Source: a virus
Reading direction: 5' to 3' (one strand)
Length of the DNA stretch: 64,000 nt
IMG/VR virus record: IMGVR_UViG_3300006925_000007
Span: 1-64,000 of that record
The notes below the pieces were generated by a model. The model was not told the DNA's origin, made no database searches, and saw nothing but the letters and a program-made list of their open reading frames with translations. Positions 16,693 to 23,857 of the stretch are shown piece after piece (positions within the stretch are counted from its first letter, which is position 1; every line of letters starts with the position of its first letter). The translations under genes and the position numbers were made by a program.

Positions 16693-17147
16693 TTAAGTTT
16701 ACCAATTAGATCTTTTATTTCTTTATCCTTTAATCCATATTCACGTAGCAATATTTTAATTTCATCTTTGCTACTGCTTAACATAATATCAATTTCATCA
16801 TCATTTAGATGTGAATAATTTTCTACAAACCAATTCTGTAATTTATTTTTCTTGCCTGCTTTACCTGGTGCTATCCAAGGATGGAATACCGTAGAACCTA
16901 TTCCAACTAATTGTAGCAATTGGTATTGCAACTGCGGGTGTTTTCTTATTGTGTTAAAATGCACATTAACTGCTTCGTTAGTCCATTCTAAATAATGTTC
17001 AGCATTCTTGCCGCTTGCATTACTTGTATAACGCATCAATAACCATAAGCCAAGTTTCTTTTTCTCATCATCTGTGAGGCTGTCATACCACGCTCTATCT
17101 TTAGCGTCAATAGATCTCATTTCTTCTTTAATGTTTAGCTTACTCAT
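16689..17147 (-). CDS. Hypothetical replication-operon protein
   Basis: 152 residues, all-helical, with a Trp-rich core (WYDSLTDDEKKKLGLWLLMRY, HYLEWTNEAVNVHF, VFHPWIAPG) and a Lys/Asp-rich C-terminal helical pair. It heads a three-gene leaderless transcript with the zinc-finger protein and the polymerase-like protein. No family is recognised; a partner of these two is likely from the ATGA coupling. Confidence 0.7.
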   Translation of the reverse strand: MSKLNIKEEMRSIDAKDRAWYDSLTDDEKKKLGLWLLMRYTSNASGKNAEHYLEWTNEAVNVHFNTIRKHPQLQYQLLQLVGIGSTVFHPWIAPGKAGKKNKLQNWFVENYSHLNDDEIDIMLSSSKDEIKILLREYGLKDKEIKDLIGKLK

Positions 17148-17153
17148 GTTGTT

Positions 17154-17182
17154 ACTATACTACCAAAGTTGTTCAATGTCAA
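17154..17182 (-). promoter_or_regulatory. Sigma70-type promoter, leaderless 17147-15431 operon
   Basis: TTGACA (17177-17182), 17-bp spacer, TATAGT (17154-17159), 6 nt, ATG at 17145-17147. Same geometry as the promoters at 1510, 14194 and 19133. Confidence 0.85.
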
Positions 17183-17660
17183 GAACTTCAGGTAATTTAT
17201 TTGCATCTTTGACAAATAATACACAAGGCGAATTTGGTTTGTCGCTAATTGGAACACATAATAAGTGTCCATATTTTAGTTTAGGTGCATACCATTTAAC
17301 ATCACTGTATATGTTTACAATTGATACATCTATGTATTGGGCACTAAATCCTGTAATTGGATTAAATGCAAATGCTGTAAATCCTCTATCGTTTAGACTC
17401 ATAAGACTCATTACTTCTGGATCGCCTACTTCTGAATCACATATAACCATATGCCAATCAAGTGGCATACTGATTGTAGTGTTTCCAATTTGTAAAATTG
17501 CCGCAGGTGCATAGAAGCTTTCTAAAAACACCAAGGGAATAAAATAATAATCTACATTTAATGGATTTGTATAATCTAAAATACCATATCTTAAATCATC
17601 AATAGTTTCTGGTATTTCGTCTAGATCATACGTCTCGTTTTCTACGGTTAATATTTTCAT
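17160..17660 (-). CDS. Hypothetical protein
   Basis: 166 residues, mixed alpha/beta, slightly acidic. It begins MKILTVENETYDLDEIPETID. Multiple hydrophobic strands (ISMPLDWHMVICDSEVGDP, GFTAFAFNPITGFSAQYIDV, YGHLLCVPISDKP) suggest a compact cytoplasmic domain. No motif is recognised. It lies 11 nt after UvsW on the same strand, with a purine-rich AGAGAG leader, so probably cotranscribed with uvsW. Confidence 0.7.
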   Translation of the reverse strand: MKILTVENETYDLDEIPETIDDLRYGILDYTNPLNVDYYFIPLVFLESFYAPAAILQIGNTTISMPLDWHMVICDSEVGDPEVMSLMSLNDRGFTAFAFNPITGFSAQYIDVSIVNIYSDVKWYAPKLKYGHLLCVPISDKPNSPCVLFVKDANKLPEVLDIEQLW

Positions 17661-17671
17661 TTATTTCTCTC

Positions 17672-19126
17672 TTAACGCCAATCAGTCTTTTCAATAGTAA
17701 AAGGATAATTGGCTTCTTTATAAAATTTCTTACGTTCAGTAAGATGCTTTTTGCTAAACTTGGCTGTGCTAGTCACATCCCAAATTTGCACAAAATCTTT
17801 GTCTTCGGCTTTACGCACTCCACGTCCTATTGATTGGATAACTCTAACAAACGACTTCCCAGGTTCAAGAAGTATAAGGTTAAATATACGTGGAATATTA
17901 ATACCAACGGCAGCCACACCATAGGTTGCGACAGTGATGCTATTAGTTGCTTCATTAATTTCATCATATGCGTCCTTTCTGTCAGTGACTTTCATAGCCC
18001 CTTTAACAAAAGTAACACCTGGTATATTTTCTGCAATTATCTCTCCTGCTTTAATTCTATCTACTAACACAAGTGTATTACCAGATTCAGCAACTGTTGA
18101 AATAAATTTGCTAAGATACTGCATACGTTCTTTATCTGTTGTTAAGTAAGTTAGCTCACTTTGATAATTGTTATATACCGCTGTTTCTTTTAGTTGAACT
18201 ACGTTAACGTGACAGTTACTTAGAACTCCCATGTCTTGTAATTCGCTTGCACTTAGTTTGTTTGTAACTTCACCTAAACATGCCTGCAAACTTGCTTTGG
18301 CATGATCTTCTTTTGGTATAGTTCCTGTTAATCCCCAACGTAATGGAATGTGTGCAAATTCCTTAGTAAGCATATCTTTTAAGACGTCTGCTTTTGCTTG
18401 GTGAACCTCGTCTACAATAACACAAACAGCTCCATCTGTAAACTCTCTTAAACTCATATCGTCTAGACCATCTCTGAATCTTTTCCTGATACTATTTAAA
18501 CTCTGCCATGTGCATATTGTATGGGTGCGTCCTATGTCTTTTTTGTCGCCGAAGTAAACTCCGACGTCAAGTCCTAAATTCTCATAATCATCAAATGTCT
18601 GTCTCACTAAATCTTTGTTTGGGACAATAACAATTGACCTTCCATACTTTTCCACTCGTTCAGATAGAGCTGCTGTGACTAGTGTCTTACCAGCACCAGT
18701 GGCAATTTCTTGCAAGCATTGTGGCGTAGTAAGATATTTATTTACGATAGTAATTTGATAATCTCTAAGCACAACTGGCTGTCCTGCAATAGGATGCTTT
18801 TCTGGCCAAGTCTTGTGTGCAAATGTAGATTCGTCTACTGCTGAAAAATCAAATGCTTCGTTAGTTTCTCGTTTATCATCTACAGTAATAGAATAACCAT
18901 TATCCATAATAATAGGTAAAACCCTATCAAGTAAATTAACATATGTTACACCGCCCACACTAAAGAAGCTTACACATCCATCCCATCTACCTAACTTGTA
19001 TGCTGGCACATGAAATGCATACGGCATAAAGAACTTTAGTTCTTTCTCGCATTTTTTACGGGTGTTCAAATCGAGTCCTTCGACTTTACAATTTACTTCG
19101 TCTTTGATTACTATATTACAATTCAT
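17672..19126 (-). CDS. uvsW: UvsW-type DNA helicase (SF2)
   Basis: 484 residues from the ATG at 19126. An in-frame GTG 18 nt upstream falls inside the -10/spacer region of the promoter and is rejected. SF2 motifs: ATGAGKT (142-148), DEVH box (239-242 in VIVDEVHQA), GLTGT motif III-like, and motif VI QSIGRGVRKAED near the C-terminus. T4 UvsW (503 residues) unwinds recombination intermediates and R-loops, switching replication from origin to recombination mode. Leaderless promoter directly upstream. High certainty. Confidence 0.93.
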   Translation of the reverse strand: MNCNIVIKDEVNCKVEGLDLNTRKKCEKELKFFMPYAFHVPAYKLGRWDGCVSFFSVGGVTYVNLLDRVLPIIMDNGYSITVDDKRETNEAFDFSAVDESTFAHKTWPEKHPIAGQPVVLRDYQITIVNKYLTTPQCLQEIATGAGKTLVTAALSERVEKYGRSIVIVPNKDLVRQTFDDYENLGLDVGVYFGDKKDIGRTHTICTWQSLNSIRKRFRDGLDDMSLREFTDGAVCVIVDEVHQAKADVLKDMLTKEFAHIPLRWGLTGTIPKEDHAKASLQACLGEVTNKLSASELQDMGVLSNCHVNVVQLKETAVYNNYQSELTYLTTDKERMQYLSKFISTVAESGNTLVLVDRIKAGEIIAENIPGVTFVKGAMKVTDRKDAYDEINEATNSITVATYGVAAVGINIPRIFNLILLEPGKSFVRVIQSIGRGVRKAEDKDFVQIWDVTSTAKFSKKHLTERKKFYKEANYPFTIEKTDWR

Positions 19127-19132
19127 ACTACT

Positions 19133-19161
19133 ACTATACAACACTTAGAGCATTTTGTCAA
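19133..19161 (-). promoter_or_regulatory. Sigma70-type promoter, leaderless uvsW transcript
   Basis: TTGACA (19156-19161), 17-bp spacer, TATAGT (19133-19138), 6 nt, ATG at 19124-19126. It fixes the uvsW start codon. Confidence 0.85.
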
Positions 19162-19724
19162 TTGCTTTTGCTCCAAAATTCAATCAACTTACTATTTGTT
19201 TTATTATCAAAACATATTTGTTCTTTAAAATAATCAGATAATTCGCATTGTAACTGAACCCATGCGTTAATGTTATGTAACTTTAATAGTTCATAAGGAT
19301 CAATTGTAATATAATTTATATCTTCTATAGGTAAGTGGTCTTGGCCAAAAGTTCCTCCAGATAATTTTTTATGATATAATCTACGATGCCACTCAATACC
19401 CGCAGATGATCCAATACGAGAAAAAATAGTCATATGTTTATTCCATGGCTCTATTCTGTATTTAAAATAATTAGGGTCATTGGCGGTTAGGGTATGATCT
19501 CGTTGTATATTAATTAAATTAGTGGAAAAATTAATTCCAGTGTCTTTGAGCGGCACAGGTTCTGTATGAAAAAACCGGACTACATTTTGAAGGTCCCATT
19601 TATTGTTATCATTGATGCTAGTTTGAACTGGTGCAAATGCTGGATTTTGTCCTATCAACCATGATAAAAATTCTCCGCCATGTCCAGGTGAATACAATAT
19701 ACTTATTGCTTTATTTAATATCAT
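19158..19724 (-). CDS. Hypothetical protein, weakly sulfotransferase-like
   Basis: 188 residues. The N-terminal strand-loop SILYSPGHGGEFLSWLIG resembles the PAPS-binding P-loop-like segment of sulfotransferases, but later motifs cannot be matched. It contains many Asn/His/Trp and a central basic part (HRRLYHKKL). It starts 4 nt after the stop of the membrane protein gene with no clear ribosome binding site, so translation is likely coupled. Enzymatic call is tentative. Confidence 0.55.
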   Translation of the reverse strand: MILNKAISILYSPGHGGEFLSWLIGQNPAFAPVQTSINDNNKWDLQNVVRFFHTEPVPLKDTGINFSTNLINIQRDHTLTANDPNYFKYRIEPWNKHMTIFSRIGSSAGIEWHRRLYHKKLSGGTFGQDHLPIEDINYITIDPYELLKLHNINAWVQLQCELSDYFKEQICFDNKTNSKLIEFWSKSN

Positions 19725-19728
19725 ATTA

Positions 19729-20061
19729 TTAATTTTCTAAGTAATGTTTTAGGAATAACAATGCAATCATTGTTACTGAGATTGAACTTAAAAGTGATAC
19801 CCAAAAGTTCCAGTGATTTAATGTAATGACAAATATTGGAAAGAACACTAAACTAACTAAAACAAAATATATTGTTTCTTGTGCTAGTTGTTGGAATACT
19901 TTAACATCAACTCCTGCGTAATACATAAAGACGATGCTGATAATACTACCTAATGGTATGCCAAGTATTAATGCACCGAGTGTAGGATTACCACGCTGAG
20001 CTGCCGTAACAACGCCTGCAACAATTAATCCGCCTATGATTGCTTTTATTACAAATTCCAT
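19729..20061 (-). CDS. DUF3147-like small membrane protein
   Basis: 110 residues with about four membrane segments (about 3-21, 27-47, 61-80, 84-106). The core NPTLGALILGIPLGSIISIV closely follows the 'sPtLgAliaglPltSllaliwly' pattern of the DUF3147 inner-membrane family. Function of the family is unknown. A late box lies only 5 nt upstream of the ATG and a terminator hairpin lies just beyond that, so this and 19158-19724 form a small late unit. Confidence 0.7.
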   Translation of the reverse strand: MEFVIKAIIGGLIVAGVVTAAQRGNPTLGALILGIPLGSIISIVFMYYAGVDVKVFQQLAQETIYFVLVSLVFFPIFVITLNHWNFWVSLLSSISVTMIALLFLKHYLEN

Positions 20062-20066
20062 GTTAA

Positions 20067-20073
20067 TATTTAT
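20067..20073 (-). promoter_or_regulatory. Late promoter box, near-leaderless, for 20061-19158
   Basis: ATAAATA on the minus strand followed by TTAAC and the ATG. With T4-like spacing the start site falls at the start codon. Confidence 0.6.
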
Positions 20074-20078
20074 GTCAT

Positions 20079-20108
20079 AAAAAAAGGCTTGTCGACCAAG
20101 CCTTTTTT
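20079..20108 (-). terminator. Rho-independent terminator after the AAA ATPase gene
   Basis: Perfect 8-bp stem AAGGCTTG / CAAGCCTT with a 5-nt loop, flanked by A and T runs on both sides, so it could work in both directions. It lies 20 nt past the ATPase stop. Confidence 0.85.
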
Positions 20109-20127
20109 ATTATCTTATTTTATTTTA

Positions 20128-20991
20128 TTACAGTCGACGCATACATGTAACTTCTGCAACACGTTTCCACTTCTCGCCGCCCATTGCCTTCTTAAGGTCT
20201 GCAAGTTTGGTAACCATACGCAAACTAATTTCACGCATTATTTCTTTGTTATCTAACAAAAATGCCATAAGCTCATTTTGTTCCGCTGCACTAAACTGAT
20301 ATTCGTTAAGCATACCATCTGCAACAATCTGCTTACAACGTAATACTTTTTCACGCATTGTATCCATTGTAAGATCTAAGTAGTGACAACGTGACATGAT
20401 AGCATCTAAGTGATCTTTAATCTTACCACGCACCTTATCAAACTTAAGGTTAGTAATAAAGATAACACTACCTTTAAATTCAAAGCTATCTGGAATACCT
20501 TCTCGACGTAGCAATGCACTGTCTGTATTCCAGTTTAGTGTTCGCTTTTTACTTGAGTCAAGTGCCGCTTTAAGCAAGTTAAGACTTGTCTCATCATACA
20601 ACACTGTATCACAATCGTCTAGCACAAGAACACTATTACGATCTGCATTTTCAAACAAAACTTTATACAAACCAATTGCACTTGAGGCACCTTTGATAAC
20701 TTCAAAACGCATCTTGTTGCCTGCAAGTTTATCAAACAAACTGTTCTTTTCTAAAACAGCTTCTACACCAAATGACTTACCAACGCCTGGAGGTCCGGTA
20801 ACAACCATACCACGCACAACGCCATCAATTGACGCTTGTGTCATATCATCTAAGATACTAAAACGTTCACGCATACGTTCAATAATCTGATCATCGCTTT
20901 CATTTGGATTATCAACTGCATCATTTACAACTTCAATTAGTTTAGTTGCTTTCGAAGGACGCCCACGTTTTTTAGTAACTAACTTTTGCAT
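20128..20991 (-). CDS. AAA-type ATPase with AT-hook-like N-terminus
   Basis: 287 residues. Walker A GPPGVGKS (66-73), Walker B VLVLDDCDTVL (121-131), sensor-1-like VIFITNL with a following Arg/Lys region, and a C-terminal helical lid. Residues 8-14 (KRGRPSK) match an AT-hook, suggesting DNA binding. Related stand-alone AAA ATPases are found in marine T4-like phages; function is not settled. It is the only gene between its operator-bearing promoter and a strong terminator, so it is an independent early unit. Confidence 0.8.
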   Translation of the reverse strand: MQKLVTKKRGRPSKATKLIEVVNDAVDNPNESDDQIIERMRERFSILDDMTQASIDGVVRGMVVTGPPGVGKSFGVEAVLEKNSLFDKLAGNKMRFEVIKGASSAIGLYKVLFENADRNSVLVLDDCDTVLYDETSLNLLKAALDSSKKRTLNWNTDSALLRREGIPDSFEFKGSVIFITNLKFDKVRGKIKDHLDAIMSRCHYLDLTMDTMREKVLRCKQIVADGMLNEYQFSAAEQNELMAFLLDNKEIMREISLRMVTKLADLKKAMGGEKWKRVAEVTCMRRL

Positions 20992-21023
20992 TTAACAACT
21001 CCTATTTGTTAATTTATAATTAT

Positions 21024-21052
21024 ATATTACAGTAAGATGTCTTACTTGTCAA
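21024..21052 (-). promoter_or_regulatory. Sigma70-type promoter with palindromic spacer (AAA ATPase gene)
   Basis: TTGACA (21047-21052), 17-bp spacer, TAATAT (21024-21029). The spacer holds the perfect inverted repeat AGTAAGA-CA-TCTTACT at 21031-21046, a candidate operator. It is followed by a 32-nt leader with an AGGAG site. Confidence 0.85.
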
Positions 21053-21060
21053 CCTTTAAT

Positions 21061-21411
21061 TTACGCTACTTCTTTGAAACCAAAGTTAGCAACAACTTGT
21101 TTATTACCTGCTTCGTCTTCAATAATGTCGCCTACTGAACATGAATACATTGGAGCCAAACGCTCAATGTTTTCTTCTGGACCCATGTTACCTGTATGAA
21201 ATACACCATCAAGATTATCAGCAGTAATGTTTGATACATGTGTGTAATATCCACGTCTAAATGCATCACCGGCAACCATTCCTGTATCACTCTTACTAAG
21301 ACCCATGTCTAACTTTAAAGACTGCTTATGAACTGCATCATGCCCTTCTGCATTGATTAAGTCAATTTCAGCGTCTGTTAAGTGTATTTGGTATAGTTTA
21401 AATTGTGCCAT
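21061..21411 (-). CDS. Hypothetical early protein
   Basis: 116 residues from the ATG at 21411 (MAQFKLYQIHLTDAEIDLIN), which has an AAGGAC site; upstream in-frame starts would run through the promoter at 21445-21473 and are rejected. The protein is a compact alpha/beta domain with a short acidic C-terminal hairpin (SVGDIIEDEAGNKQVVANFGF). The family is not recognised. It is a single-gene unit with its own consensus promoter and candidate operator, so early expression is likely. Confidence 0.7.
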   Translation of the reverse strand: MAQFKLYQIHLTDAEIDLINAEGHDAVHKQSLKLDMGLSKSDTGMVAGDAFRRGYYTHVSNITADNLDGVFHTGNMGPEENIERLAPMYSCSVGDIIEDEAGNKQVVANFGFKEVA

Positions 21412-21444
21412 TTTACGTCCTTCCTTTATTGTTAATATACTTAT

Positions 21445-21473
21445 ATTATACAGCAAGATGTCTTGGTTGTCAA
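21445..21473 (-). promoter_or_regulatory. Consensus sigma70 promoter with palindromic spacer (21411 gene)
   Basis: Perfect TTGACA (21468-21473), 17-bp spacer, perfect TATAAT (21445-21450). Inverted repeat CAAGACATCTTG in the spacer (21454-21465), sharing the AAGAnnTCTT core with the neighbouring promoters. Confidence 0.9.
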
Positions 21474-21485
21474 CTAAATCAGCAA

Positions 21486-21513
21486 GAAAAAAACCCTTAT
21501 ATATCAAGGGTTT
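21486..21513 (-). terminator. Rho-independent terminator after 21530-22264
   Basis: 8-bp stem AAACCCTT / AAGGGTTT, 7-nt loop, followed on the minus strand by a T run. It sits directly upstream of the next promoter's -35 box. Confidence 0.85.
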
Positions 21514-21529
21514 AAAACTTTTTTTGAAA

Positions 21530-22264
21530 TTATTTTACTAAAGTTAGCTTAACTCTGTTAAAAAGAGTCTCTTTTGCGTTACTATACTTGCTTAATTCCT
21601 GTTTATTAACAGTTCCACGTATAGTTATTGTTTTGCCTTCGATAATATCAGTTAGATCTGGCTGTTCTCTCCACCAAAACTTAACAATATCTCGGTTATC
21701 AGATACGCATGTAATCATGTAAACGTCACTTGACTGTATAAACTTAACATCTATTACATCTACTTCAATGTCATAGCGAGCGCCTTTTTTACCAACATAT
21801 TGGCTTATATGCTTTAGTTGAGACATTGTGTCGTTAAGTGCTTCACGCTTCTGGTCAATCTTTAAAGAATTTGGAACACTTGCAAGAATACTTACATGGA
21901 AATTATTAACATCATCAGAGGTTGCTCTTACTAGTCCACTTTCAAAGTTAGTAAGGCCACCGCCAAGTTTTTTCATCATTAATTTACCATTAATGCGTTC
22001 AATTTCTGCGGTTGCTTGATCTACGTATTTTTGATTAGGAATGTATTTTCCTTTAAAGTTTTTTACGGTTTGAATGATAACTGTTTTGTTATCTTTAATA
22101 TCAGTGTAGATTTGATTTCCATCTTCGTCTACTGTATTAGTAGGTTCTTTATAACCGTATCCGCTTTTAACAAAGCCTTGTGCGTCAAATACTTCAAATG
22201 AGATGGCTAATATTTCAGCCGGTGTATAATTGCTTATATCATTTTTTACTTGTGTTGCTGACAT
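21530..22264 (-). CDS. Hypothetical early protein, possible OB-fold C-terminus
   Basis: 244 residues. N-terminal 150 residues are helical and Lys/Asp-rich. The C-terminal 75 (VYMITCVSDNRDIVKFWWR, then EGKTITIRGTVNKQELSKYS, then FNRVKLTLVK) show the strand-turn-strand pattern of an OB-fold, with the typical 'F....G..y.ikgtVk.h..y.g...T.l.rvkl' rhythm. That would suggest nucleic acid binding; inference only. Single-gene unit with its own promoter, candidate operator and terminator, immediately downstream of the structured RNA. Confidence 0.7.
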   Translation of the reverse strand: MSATQVKNDISNYTPAEILAISFEVFDAQGFVKSGYGYKEPTNTVDEDGNQIYTDIKDNKTVIIQTVKNFKGKYIPNQKYVDQATAEIERINGKLMMKKLGGGLTNFESGLVRATSDDVNNFHVSILASVPNSLKIDQKREALNDTMSQLKHISQYVGKKGARYDIEVDVIDVKFIQSSDVYMITCVSDNRDIVKFWWREQPDLTDIIEGKTITIRGTVNKQELSKYSNAKETLFNRVKLTLVK

Positions 22265-22298
22265 AGTATTTCTCCTACTAATTAAACTTTATAATAAT

Positions 22299-22327
22299 AG
22301 TATACGGTAAGAAGTCTTACTTGTCAA
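22299..22327 (-). promoter_or_regulatory. Sigma70-type promoter with palindromic spacer (22264 gene)
   Basis: TTGACA (22322-22327), 17-bp spacer, TATACT (22299-22304). Inverted repeat GTAAGA-CT-TCTTAC in the spacer at 22307-22320. It begins 17 nt after the ncRNA terminator T run. Confidence 0.88.
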
Positions 22328-22343
22328 CCTTTTTTTAGTCAAG

Positions 22344-22370
22344 AAAAAACCCAGTCCTAAAACTGGGTTT
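22344..22370 (-). terminator. Rho-independent terminator of the structured RNA
   Basis: Stem AACCCAGT / ACTGGGTT with loop TTTAGG, then a run of six T on the minus strand. Its 3' arm GGACTGGG is also perfectly complementary to CCCAGTCC upstream in the RNA (plus-strand 22391-22398), so an alternative pairing exists. Confidence 0.88.
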
Positions 22371-22591
22371 TTAAATAAGCAAAATAGGGAGGACTGGGGT
22401 GCACCTCCAAGTAGCACATCTAGATACCTTTTCTAACTACACTACCACCTACTCCTGCGTATCCGCAATGTGACTCCCTCCGTTTTCCGGGTAAAGCCTG
22501 GGTATAACCCCTGAGCAGTCAAGTTCGACGCCTAGGTAACGCCTCTTCCTTGCACTATAAACATTGAGCCGCTAAACTCTTTGTTGCTTAT
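22344..22591 (-). ncRNA. Self-contained structured non-coding RNA, about 248 nt, unknown class
   Basis: Consensus promoter upstream, terminator at the end and no plausible reading frame between. The predicted +1 (22591) begins AUAAGCAA, which pairs perfectly with UUGCUUAU at 22375-22382, so the RNA body (about 217 nt) is closed by an 8-bp P1 helix that starts at the first transcribed base. Inside are a bipartite helix GACU/AGUC plus CUC/GAG enclosing GGG-GUUAUA-CCC and CCG-GAAAA-CGG hairpins, and a GCG-GAUA-CGC hairpin. The region is clearly more GC-rich than its surroundings. I could not match it to tmRNA, RNase P, 6S, group I intron or a riboswitch class from memory. Confidence 0.8.
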
Positions 22592-22597
22592 GTATTT

Positions 22598-22626
22598 AAT
22601 ATAATACATCTTGACCGAAAAGTCAA
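22598..22626 (-). promoter_or_regulatory. Sigma70-type promoter of the structured RNA
   Basis: TTGACT (22621-22626), 17-bp spacer, TATATT (22598-22603). The spacer lacks the AAGAnnTCTT palindrome but the -35 region forms TTGAC-N6-GTCAA. It predicts +1 at about 22591. Confidence 0.85.
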
Positions 22627-22645
22627 CCTTTTTTTTAAACTTTTT

Positions 22646-23350
22646 TTAAATTTTATATATGGTTTCTTTGTTACCTTTTGCAACTAAATTCCATGTTGTT
22701 TCTGTTGCTGTTCCTGTTATCTGCAAACAAGGTCTTTTAGTCCAACTACCATTCCATGTAACATGCGGCAGTGTGCTCCAATCCCATGCAAATATTGTTC
22801 CTGCTTTCCATTGTGTATACACAATGTTTCCAAATTGAAATATTTGTCCTGGTTCGTGATCTTCTAATGTAATTAAAAAACGTATCTTATCAGGATGCTG
22901 ATACTTAAACTCTGGGTTGTCAATAACTCTATCCTTGCGTGGGTTTCCGGGTAAGTTATCAATGTGCCACATTAACTGATCATTTGGATACTGATCGTTA
23001 AATTTACATGTTAGTTTCTCATCTGTGTTGAAACAAAACATGTCTGTAATCTTTGTAAACTGTGGAAACTCTCCTGGAAACTTATCGTAATTAACTTTAC
23101 GAAACATAGTTGTGTTTGGCTTTCCATATGGGTTGTCTGCATCTTCTACGACATGATCTTTGCTTTTAACATTAGCCGCATGCTCGTATCTTTGTTCGTT
23201 GTAGATTTGAGTTCGCACACCCTTGCTACGTGCATGTTCTATTTCTGCTTTCCAGTCGCCTGCTAATACGCCTGCGATCTTAACGTATTCGCCTTCTTTA
23301 TCTTCTTTAAATTTATCAAAGTGCCATGGTGTTTTAAAAGGTGAGGGCAT
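22646..23350 (-). CDS. 2-oxoglutarate/Fe(II)-type oxygenase-like protein
   Basis: 234 residues. The iron facial triad can be placed: H129-I-D131 (MWHIDNLPGN) and distal H196 (STLPHVTWNG) with R206 ten residues later as the 2-oxoglutarate-binding candidate. The intervening strands (KIRFLITLEDHEPGQIFQFG, TIFAWDWS) fit the double-stranded beta helix. Such dioxygenase genes are frequent in marine T4-like phages, with unknown targets. It has an AGGAGTA ribosome binding site and a late box upstream that touches the uvsY stop, so it appears late although it sits in the recombination block. Confidence 0.75.
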   Translation of the reverse strand: MPSPFKTPWHFDKFKEDKEGEYVKIAGVLAGDWKAEIEHARSKGVRTQIYNEQRYEHAANVKSKDHVVEDADNPYGKPNTTMFRKVNYDKFPGEFPQFTKITDMFCFNTDEKLTCKFNDQYPNDQLMWHIDNLPGNPRKDRVIDNPEFKYQHPDKIRFLITLEDHEPGQIFQFGNIVYTQWKAGTIFAWDWSTLPHVTWNGSWTKRPCLQITGTATETTWNLVAKGNKETIYKI

Positions 23351-23392
23351 TTATTACTCCTGAGTTTAGTAACACATCATTGTGCTCAGTAT

Positions 23393-23399
23393 TATTTAT
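23393..23399 (-). promoter_or_regulatory. Late promoter box for the 2OG oxygenase gene
   Basis: ATAAATA on the minus strand in TGATAAATAATAC, beginning on the last base of the uvsY stop codon, 42 nt upstream of the ATG. Confidence 0.65.
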
Positions 23400-23857
23400 C
23401 AGAGTGATATATCTTCTAATCCTGCGGCACGTAGTTTAACTACATTATTAATTTGAAAGCCTTTGGCTTCAAGTGCCTTAATTATACCTATATATTTGTT
23501 TCGTATTAGACTAAAATCATTGATTAGATATTGTAAGTCTACTACGTCTTGTTCACCGTCTACATATTTTTCTGCATCACGACTACTTAATGCTTTGTTG
23601 TAATTTTCTAAAAACTTACGAAATGTTCTACTACGTAGTTTACGCATTTCTGTATTTAAATGTTCTAATATTGCTTCTACTTCTTGTAATTGATTAAATC
23701 TGTGTTCAACAATACCTGGCATTTCTCTACTGTGTTTTTCTAACACACCTTTCATACCACACTCAAACCTGGCGGCATCAATTTCACGTTCATAGAAAGA
23801 GATAGCCGAAACTATCTCTGCCATGTTCTGCGAAACTTTACGATACCAGTTACTCAT
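23399..23857 (-). CDS. uvsY: UvsY recombination mediator
   Basis: 152 residues, close to T4 UvsY (137). All-helical, with the family-like C-terminal block YLINDFSLIRNKYIGIIKAL and a tail of alternating hydrophobic residues. In T4 UvsY loads the UvsX recombinase onto gp32-coated single-stranded DNA. It starts at a TAATG junction with the small acidic gene, downstream of uvsX, giving the order gp32-uvsX-small gene-uvsY in one direction. Confidence 0.85.
   Translation of the reverse strand: MSNWYRKVSQNMAEIVSAISFYEREIDAARFECGMKGVLEKHSREMPGIVEHRFNQLQEVEAILEHLNTEMRKLRSRTFRKFLENYNKALSSRDAEKYVDGEQDVVDLQYLINDFSLIRNKYIGIIKALEAKGFQINNVVKLRAAGLEDISL

Noticed and set aside
19127-19144. Upstream GTG start for UvsW
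   Set aside because: It would lie over the -10 region of the promoter; the ATG at 19126 fits the leaderless geometry.
21412-21507. Longer N-terminus for the 21061 gene
   Set aside because: The extra 32 codons run through a perfect consensus promoter and lack a ribosome binding site; the ATG at 21411 has one.
22344-22591. tmRNA, RNase P RNA, group I intron or a short protein-coding gene for the structured region
   Set aside because: No tRNA-like ends or resume codons, no conserved RNase P core strings, no group I P7 core, and short frames lack ribosome binding sites. The closing helix at +1 is a better explanation.
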